Below, piece after piece: positions 62,945-64,000 of a stretch of DNA of 64,000 nt. Source of the stretch: Fistulifera solaris (taxonomy: Eukaryota > Bacillariophyta > Bacillariophyceae > Naviculales > Stauroneidaceae); contig AP026128.1 in assembly GCA_030295235.1 (NCBI GenBank), positions 186,001 to 250,000 of the forward strand, written 5' to 3'. Each line of letters starts with the position of its first letter. Position 1 is the first letter of the stretch. The translations under genes and the position numbers were made by a program. The notes beneath the pieces were generated by a model. That model was given only the letters and a program-made list of their open reading frames with translations. It had not been told where the DNA came from and made no database searches.

Positions 62945-64000
62945 CTAGTTTGTGGAACGCTCAATCATTTCCATATCAAATGCAGTCTTTGCTAGGCCAT
63001 CGATCAGCTCACGCAAGTCAGTGTCGATGGGGCCATTTCCCTTTGCAATTTGTTCTTTGTATCTTCAATGCGGCCCATCAAAGCATCTAAAGCTTCAGAC
63101 TCTAGCGACACCACGCCACTACTAGATCCTTGAAGTTCTTCAAACGAAAGCTCGTGAAGAGCAATGGCATCTTCACAAGTACCAGACCCCACTGATCTAG
63201 TTGAACGGGGGGCCAAAACCGCTTTGCACTAGTATTCGTATGGCTTTTGCTGGATGGAAGACGTGTGTTGTGATGCGTGTTGGCCGATTTTTTAATATCG
63301 TCCCCTGCACCAAATCTGTCTGCTCCGCTGAATGGATTGTCATTGAACGTGGATACCGATATATTATCTTTCGAAGCGCAATACATGAGCCCGCTTCCTT
63401 TCGGGCGTGGTGCAGTTTCGGGAGTGATCGGTGGTCGGGAACCGCATTGGCGAAAGCTCTGTGGTGAATGAATACCGGGTACTTTTGCATGTTCCATACC
63501 AGGCGAAGGCTGAGGCCTTCTCACACCAAGTAACGAACACTCCTCGAAATCCGGGGCTGTTTTGGCTGCCTCAATAAGGTCCCGAAGGCTTTCTTCGTCC
63601 CCTAAGTCGAAAGTATTTGGTATCTCGAGAGTCAAAATACCTGTGTGTTTCGGTGATAGTGGCAATGGTGTAACCAGATTATCTTCGTCATCGTTTTCTA
63701 ACTGCGCTTCCTCTTGCTTTAAATAATAAGGTATTTGTTCTTCTGGCTCGCGTCTGTCCTTTCTGGTGTAACAAGCGCCAACCGATGCCTGAGGGTCTCG
63801 ACTTTTCGCACTTGATTCTTTTTGGTAGTCAGGAATCTCGATGGATCTCCGAGTTGAGGACTGAAGAGGGAAATAGAAAGAACCTTCGTGTGCTTCCGGG
63901 GGGTCACTTCGAGGAGGATTGTGGGATGAAGCACATGGCTTTATTTCACTTTCTATTTCAGCGCCAACTAGCTGGGCTGCATCAGCATAGCCAGTTTTTG
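62945..64000 (-). CDS. Unrecognised acidic, disordered protein, N-terminus beyond the window
   Basis: Minus-strand frame enters from beyond 64000 (KTGYADAAQLVGAEIESEIK) and runs to a stop at 62945, about 352 residues inside the window. It is Ser/Pro/Glu-rich and low in hydrophobics, with EAQLENDDEDNLVTPLPLSP, SPKHTGILTLEIPNTFDLGD, EESLRDLIEAAKTAPDFEEC and two helical C-terminal pieces, ESEALDALMGRIEDTK and DTDLRELIDGLAKTAFDMEM. Two frame changes fall in T3 runs (63223-63225 and 63056-63058 in plus orientation); adding one base at each gives TSAKAVLAPRSTRS and EDTKEQIAKGNGPID. No domain is recognised. The density of SP and TP sites suggests regulation by proline-directed kinases, as inference only. 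Confidence 0.7.

Noticed and set aside
1-64000. tRNA, rRNA or CRISPR arrays
   Set aside because: No cloverleaf with A and B boxes, no rRNA core sequence and no regularly spaced identical repeats were found by eye.

Overview
The window looks like nuclear DNA of a stramenopile alga, most likely a pennate diatom close to Phaeodactylum. The support is: many heat-shock-factor and diatom-type genes, short GT-AG introns (50 to 220 bases, mostly with GTAAGT or GTACGT donors), a plastid galactolipid synthase with a secretory leader, lineage-specific tandem families and frequent small inverted-repeat transposons. Genes are dense on both strands and most have zero to two introns. This species call is inference; nothing here is a species marker.

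Layout. 1-4.3 kb: a decayed Mutator-like transposase, then a 565 bp MITE with a 6 bp target-site duplication. 4.3-10.7 kb: HSF, an Mpv17/PMP22 protein, an acidic single-pass protein and a His/Pro-rich basic-repeat protein. 11.6-14.6 kb: a tandem pair of multi-pass membrane proteins with acidic tails. 15.3-18.1 kb: a HEATR3/Syo1-type ribosomal-protein chaperone and an ESCRT-III Vps20/CHMP6. 18.8-21.7 kb: a 2.9 kb foldback transposon whose arms carry three younger nested insertions. 22.5-24.5 kb: a tail-to-tail pair of TPR-like paralogs. 25-28 kb: an RRM protein, a Ctr copper transporter and an acidic probable mitochondrial protein. 29.4-34.1 kb: three tandem paralogs rich in RRxS motifs. 34.2-41.7 kb: an EBP-type sterol isomerase, molybdenum cofactor sulfurase, a secreted chitin-binding protein and a TMEM184/DUF300 protein. 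42-49.6 kb: a six-exon DGD1 galactolipid synthase, guanylate kinase, NAT9-like acetyltransferase, a small spliced membrane protein, a TLC-domain protein and a SAM methyltransferase. 50-64 kb: a TPX2-motif membrane protein, GPI mannosyltransferase PIG-B, ribosomal protein eS17, Vms1/ANKZF1, a short-chain dehydrogenase, a lysine-methyltransferase-like protein, glycyl-tRNA synthetase and an acidic protein cut by the window edge.

Several genes share themes. Ribosome supply and quality control are represented by the HEATR3/Syo1 homolog, eS17 and Vms1 (the last two diverge from one 400 bp promoter region), and an RRM protein of nucleolar type. Membrane lipids and glycolipids are represented by DGD1, EBP, TLC and PIG-B.

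About half of the recognisable genes are interrupted by single-base frame changes, and nearly all of these fall in short homopolymers where adding or removing one base restores the family sequence. I read these mainly as consensus errors of the kind left in long-read assemblies and give each such gene as one entry spanning the break. No rRNA, tRNA or CRISPR array was found.
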